Origin: Fimbriimonadales bacterium
Lineage (GTDB): Bacteria; Armatimonadota; Fimbriimonadia; Fimbriimonadales; GBS-DC
Direction of reading: 5' to 3'
Assembly: GCA_025061985.1 (NCBI GenBank)
Contig: JANXAW010000009.1
Span: forward strand, 1 to 34,484
Length of the DNA: 34,484 nt
The position numbers and the translations under genes are program-made. Below, piece after piece: positions 31,416 through 34,484 of the stretch. The notes beneath the pieces were generated by a model. It worked only from the letters and a program-made list of their open reading frames with translations. It made no database searches and was not told the DNA's origin. Every line of letters starts with the position of its first letter. Positions within the stretch are counted from its first letter, which is position 1.

Positions 31416-34400
31416 ATGGAACCCAAGCGTGAAGCGCAACAGGGCATCGGTGAGCGGTTTTGGCGCAGTTTGAGCGAGCTGGAAGGCTCGCCTGAGTTTG
31501 AGGAGATTCTCAAGCAAGAATTTCCGCGTCAGGCGGCGCCGTTGGGCGACTTCGTGAGCCGACGCCAGTTCCTCAAGCTGATGGGCGCGTCGATAGCGCT
31601 GGCAGGGCTGTCGGCGTGCGGCTATAAGCCCCAAGGTCCTATTATCTCGCGCCCGAAGACGCCTACCGACCGCATCGTGGGCGTACCCAACTACTATGCC
31701 ACCGCCGTGCTCAGCAACGGCTACGGCATTGGCGTGCTGGCACGCGTGTACGAAGGACGCCCCATCAAACTGGAAGGCAACCCTGACCACCCCACCAGTC
31801 TCGGCGCAACCGACGCGATTACGCAAGCACAGATTTTAGACCTATACGACCCTGACCGCTCGCAAACCGTTCTGCGCTTTGGACGCCCTGAAACGTGGCG
31901 GGCGTTTGAGGCTGAAATCAAAAGCGCACTCAGCCAACAAGCCGCCAAAGGCGGAGCGGGAATCCGCATTCTAACAGGGCGCGTCGTTTCACCCTCGCTC
32001 GCAGCGCAAATCCAAAAGTTCTTGCAGACCTACCCGCAGGCAAAGTGGTATCAGTACGAGCCTGTCAATCGCGACAATGTTTACGAAGGCACACGATTAG
32101 CCTTCGGCGAGTGGCTCAACCCCATTTACCGCCTGCGGAATGCGAAAGTTATCGTCGCGCTGGATAGCGACTTCCTCTACACTGAGCCAGGTGCAGTACG
32201 CTACGCTCGCGAGTTTGCCGATGGCAGGCGCGTGCGCAAAGACAACCCCACCATGAACCGCCTCTATGTGGCGGAACCGATGTTCACCGTAACGGGGATG
32301 ATGGCAGATGAGCGCCTGCCCATCCGCTCCAGCAAGATTGCTCGTCTGCTGTATGAGATTGCGAAGCTGGTAGGTGCGCCTGTGCAGGCGACGATAGAGG
32401 GCGAACTGACCGAAACTGAGCAAAAGTGGGCACAGGTGGCTGCAGGCGACTTGGTTGCGCACAAGGGCGAGAGCCTTGTGATTGTGGGCGAGGCGCAGCC
32501 GCCCGCTGTGCACGCGATTGCACACGCCATCAACGCACACTTGGGCAACATCGGGCGCACGGTAGTGTTCACCGCACCGCCCGAGGAAAAGCCCACGCTG
32601 CACATGCAGGAAATCAAGCAGCTTGCTGAAGACCTGCGCAGCGGCGCCGTTGAGGTGCTGATTATGTTGGGTGGCGTGAACCCCGCCTATAACGCTCCCA
32701 TCGACTTCAAGTTCGACGAACTCATCCCGAAAGTACCCTTGTCGGTACACCACGGGATGTATGTGGACGAGACCGCCGTGCTGTGCGTGTGGCACTTGCC
32801 TGAGAGCCATCCCTTTGAGGCGTGGGGCGATGTGCGCGCCTTCGACGGCTCCGTCACCATCCAGCAACCGCTGATTTACCCGCTGTACCCCAACACGCGC
32901 ACGGCGCTGGAGGTGATGGCGCTCCTCAACGGCGCGCCTGCTGAGACCTTCAAGCTGGTGCAGGAGTATTGGAAGCAAGCCAAACTTGCGCCTGAAGCGC
33001 AGTTCGACAAAGTGTGGCGCAAAGGCGTGCACGACGGCGTGCTGCCGCGCACGGCAAAGCCTGTCAAGCAAATCGCGCTCAAGCAGACGCCGCTGGTGGT
33101 GCAGTCGCCAATCTACGAGCTTGCGCCCGTGCAAGCGGGCATCAAGACCTACGAAGTGCGCCTTGCGCCCGACCCAACAGTCTACGATGGGCGGTTTGCT
33201 AACAACGCCTGGCTCCAAGAGCTGCCCAAGCCCGTCACGCGCGTGTGTTGGGACAACCTTGCCTACATGAGCCTCAAGACCTTTGAGGAGTTGGGGCTGC
33301 GACGCAAGGGCACATGGGCGTTCTTTGAGGACGCTACCTTCGTACGAGGCGACGCGCCCATCATCACGCTCAGCGTGAACGGCTACGCCATGCGCGTGGC
33401 AGCGTACCCCATCCCCGGACACGCTGACGACTGCATCACCGTGCACTTGGGCTACGGGCGCACCCGCGCAGGTAGCAAAGGCTCAGGCACGGGCTTCAAC
33501 GCCTATCTGATCCGCACCAGCGACGCACCATGGATCCGCACGGGCGTGGAGGTCATCCCGCAGCCTGAGCGCTACCCCGTCGCCCGCACGGAAGAGCATC
33601 ACCTCATCGACACGCGCAAGCCAGGCGAGCTGGATAGCACCGACCATCGCCCAATTATCCTCACGGCGCTACTGGAGGAGTTCAAAAAAGACCCCGAACT
33701 CAAGCACAAATCGCATCGCAAGGGCTACACGCCCGACCATCCCTCAATGTACCCTGAGCGGTGGCGCTACGACCGCTACGAGAACCCCGACAACTACCGC
33801 TACGCTTGGGCGATGGTGATTGACCCCACGGTTTGTACGGGCTGCAGCGCGTGCGTAATCGCATGCCAAGCCGAAAACAACATCCCTGTGGTGGGCAAAG
33901 ACCAAGTGATGCGCGGGCGCGAGATGCTCTGGCTGCGCATTGACCGCTACTTCAAGGGCAAGGTAGAAAACCCGCGCGTGTACCAACTGCCCATCCCCTG
34001 CATGCAATGCGAGAACGCGCCGTGCGAGCTTGTGTGCCCTGTGGCTGCCACCGTGCACGACCACGAAGGGCTGAATGTGATGGTCTACAACCGCTGCGTG
34101 GGCATGCGCTACTGCTCCAACAACTGCCCGTACAAGGTGCGACGGTTCAACTTCTACCGCTACACCTACATGCGCTCGCCCGTGCTGCACCTTTTGCAGA
34201 ACCCCGAGGTAACCATACGCGGGCGCGGCGTGATGGAGAAGTGCACCTACTGCGTGCAGCGCATTAGCAAGGCGCGCATCTTGGCAAAGCGCGAGAACCG
34301 ACGCATTCGCGACGGCGAAGTTGTGCCTGCCTGCCAGCAGGCGTGCCCAACGCAGGCAATCGTGTTTGGCGACCTGAACGATCCCGAAAGCCGCGTAAGC

Positions 34401-34484
34401 AAACTCAAGAAGGAACCGCACAACTTCGTGATTTTGGGCGAGCTAAATACCCGCCCACGCACCAGCTATCTGGCAAAGATCGAC
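31416..34484 (+). CDS. actB: Alternative complex III Fe-S/molybdopterin-like subunit ActB, 3' end outside window
   Basis: 1023 residues are visible, open at the right edge and probably nearly complete for ActB. A twin-arginine signal (SRRQFLKLMGASIALAGLSA, residues 48-67) ends in C68, which could be lipidated. The large middle region resembles molybdopterin oxidoreductases but in this family lacks the cofactor. The C-terminal ferredoxin-like domain carries four cysteine clusters: from C807 (CTGCSACVIACQ), C862 (CMQCENAPCELVCP), C894 (CVGMRYCSNNCP) and C943 (CTYC ... ACQQACPTQAI). These hold one [3Fe-4S] and three [4Fe-4S] centres in characterised complexes. GAGGAGGGG precedes the ATG. Membrane subunits actC-F are expected beyond the window. 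Confidence 0.95.
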   Translation, partial: MEPKREAQQGIGERFWRSLSELEGSPEFEEILKQEFPRQAAPLGDFVSRRQFLKLMGASIALAGLSACGYKPQGPIISRPKTPTDRIVGVPNYYATAVLSNGYGIGVLARVYEGRPIKLEGNPDHPTSLGATDAITQAQILDLYDPDRSQTVLRFGRPETWRAFEAEIKSALSQQAAKGGAGIRILTGRVVSPSLAAQIQKFLQTYPQAKWYQYEPVNRDNVYEGTRLAFGEWLNPIYRLRNAKVIVALDSDFLYTEPGAVRYAREFADGRRVRKDNPTMNRLYVAEPMFTVTGMMADERLPIRSSKIARLLYEIAKLVGAPVQATIEGELTETEQKWAQVAAGDLVAHKGESLVIVGEAQPPAVHAIAHAINAHLGNIGRTVVFTAPPEEKPTLHMQEIKQLAEDLRSGAVEVLIMLGGVNPAYNAPIDFKFDELIPKVPLSVHHGMYVDETAVLCVWHLPESHPFEAWGDVRAFDGSVTIQQPLIYPLYPNTRTALEVMALLNGAPAETFKLVQEYWKQAKLAPEAQFDKVWRKGVHDGVLPRTAKPVKQIALKQTPLVVQSPIYELAPVQAGIKTYEVRLAPDPTVYDGRFANNAWLQELPKPVTRVCWDNLAYMSLKTFEELGLRRKGTWAFFEDATFVRGDAPIITLSVNGYAMRVAAYPIPGHADDCITVHLGYGRTRAGSKGSGTGFNAYLIRTSDAPWIRTGVEVIPQPERYPVARTEEHHLIDTRKPGELDSTDHRPIILTALLEEFKKDPELKHKSHRKGYTPDHPSMYPERWRYDRYENPDNYRYAWAMVIDPTVCTGCSACVIACQAENNIPVVGKDQVMRGREMLWLRIDRYFKGKVENPRVYQLPIPCMQCENAPCELVCPVAATVHDHEGLNVMVYNRCVGMRYCSNNCPYKVRRFNFYRYTYMRSPVLHLLQNPEVTIRGRGVMEKCTYCVQRISKARILAKRENRRIRDGEVVPACQQACPTQAIVFGDLNDPESRVSKLKKEPHNFVILGELNTRPRTSYLAKID

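Noticed and set aside
32097-33446. 449-codon leftward open frame opposite actB
   Set aside because: It is the antisense of a clearly conserved subunit, and its His/Arg/Leu-rich composition is an artefact of GC-rich coding sequence.

Overview
The window reads as a gene-dense chromosome segment from a moderately GC-rich, probably thermophilic bacterium. The best lineage guess is Armatimonadota (Fimbriimonadia-like). This rests on inference: several secreted proteins end in an unusual dockerin-like tail built on N-G-D-G-x-V/I-N-N-A-D-L-L-x-V-L-F-x-F-G, there is an alternative complex III operon (actA, actB), and SufU-type Fe-S assembly sits with a Rieske ferredoxin. There are no phage, insertion-sequence or CRISPR signs.

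Layout. 1-1010 is the 5' two thirds of a leftward anthranilate synthase gene (trpE). A 370-base spacer full of tandem hairpins precedes valS. An ANTAR response regulator, a TIM-barrel isomerase-like protein and a membrane-anchored PpiC-type foldase follow, with overlapping ends. 7582-10066 (leftward) holds ispG and a degenerate GH10-like protein. An ACT-domain protein and a secreted dockerin-tailed protein run rightward. 11736-14565 is an envelope-stress module: ECF sigma factor, membrane zinc anti-sigma factor and HtrA protease. It converges on a leftward Rieske-sufS-sufU operon. galE is divergent from that operon.

17704-18698 is a second ECF sigma / zinc anti-sigma pair. Its roughly 230-base leader can form alternative base pairings, one of which would hide the sigma factor's ribosome binding site. 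A leftward response regulator with an HD-GYP output domain shares a bidirectional hairpin terminator with that pair. Rhomboid protease, flhF, tRNA-Gly(CCC), a metallophosphatase / tetraheme cytochrome fusion and a membrane protein follow. A decayed secreted dehydrogenase gene with a dockerin-like remnant comes next, then rplS-lepB, a leftward D-2-hydroxyacid dehydrogenase operon, and a SpoIID-domain secreted protein that appears frameshifted away from its Ig-like and dockerin-like C-terminus. The right end is the alternative complex III operon: pentaheme ActA, then ActB, which is cut by the window edge. This operon has a consensus promoter and a long, strongly folded leader.

Recurrent regulatory features: many genes have a TATAAT/TACAAT-like hexamer only 9-10 bases before the start codon, which suggests near-leaderless transcripts. 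A perfect palindrome (TTAGC-GTG-GCTAA) occurs both at the Rieske-suf promoter and in the actA leader. The most promising undescribed elements are the two structured leaders, the hairpin-cluster repeat family and the dockerin-like C-terminal tail. All functional statements come from reading the sequence; no searches or folding programs were run.
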